A stretch of 7,455 bases of DNA from contig JAKEGN010000006.1 in NCBI GenBank assembly GCA_022615525.1, positions 1 through 7,455 on the forward strand, read 5' to 3'. Positions 7,411-7,455 of this stretch are shown here, piece after piece (the stretch's first letter is position 1; every line of letters begins with the position of its first letter). Source of the stretch: Woeseiaceae bacterium. Lineage in GTDB: Bacteria; Pseudomonadota; Gammaproteobacteria; Steroidobacterales; Woeseiaceae. A program made the translations under genes and the position numbers. Under the pieces are notes generated by a model that was not told the origin of the DNA, did no database searches, and saw nothing but the letters and a program-made list of their open reading frames with translations.

Positions 7411-7455
7411 GCAGCGGCTGGGTTGGTGAAGTGCGTGGGGGACAGACCTTGCCTC

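Larger units (their letters stand above)
7231..7455. other. Non-coding tail with transposase-associated-style repeats
   Basis: These 225 bp after the last stop hold no credible gene on either strand. The open frame on the minus strand here mostly shadows the end of the gamma-carbonic-anhydrase-like gene and shows no family resemblance. The stretch carries the direct repeat pair, the two inverted repeats, and GGGGACAGACC at 7438-7448, right by the edge. I find no clear promoter, tRNA or intrinsic terminator. The element, if there is one, probably continues beyond the window. Confidence 0.6.

Overview
The window looks like ordinary chromosomal DNA of a moderately GC-rich bacterium, most likely a gammaproteobacterium. 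The assignment is inference: it rests on the close resemblance of the phosphoglycerate mutase and the gamma-carbonic-anhydrase-like protein to E. coli GpmA and YrdA, on the large 180-kDa-type glutamate dehydrogenase, and on the repeat style at the right edge. Four genes, all on the + strand and tightly spaced, fill about 97% of the window.

Layout: (1) 1-1046, the 3' part of a 2-oxo acid dehydrogenase E2 (dihydrolipoamide acyltransferase) gene, cut by the left edge inside the lipoyl domain. (2) 1107-5936, a complete 1609-residue NAD-specific glutamate dehydrogenase with a GTG start. (3) 5963-6706, a 2,3-bisphosphoglycerate-dependent phosphoglycerate mutase (gpmA). (4) 6703-7230, a left-handed beta-helix protein of the gamma-carbonic anhydrase family, whose ATG overlaps the gpmA stop codon. 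(5) 7231-7455, non-coding DNA with a 15-bp direct repeat, two inverted repeats and a GGGGACAGACC motif, resembling the short repeats found near REP-associated (Y1) transposases.

How the genes fit together: gaps of 60, 26 and -4 bp and no convincing internal terminator suggest one transcription unit, though a separate promoter before the glutamate dehydrogenase is not excluded. Glutamate dehydrogenase regenerates 2-oxoglutarate, the amino-group acceptor for transaminases, while the E2 belongs to a complex that turns a 2-oxo acid into an acyl-CoA. Together they would suit amino acid (possibly branched-chain) catabolism. The mutase and the carbonic-anhydrase-like protein are housekeeping-type genes with no clear link to that step. 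I see no CRISPR array, phage gene, toxin system, complete insertion sequence, or sign of an undescribed multi-gene system. The least explained parts are the repeat-rich right edge and the substituted active-site motif in the E2.
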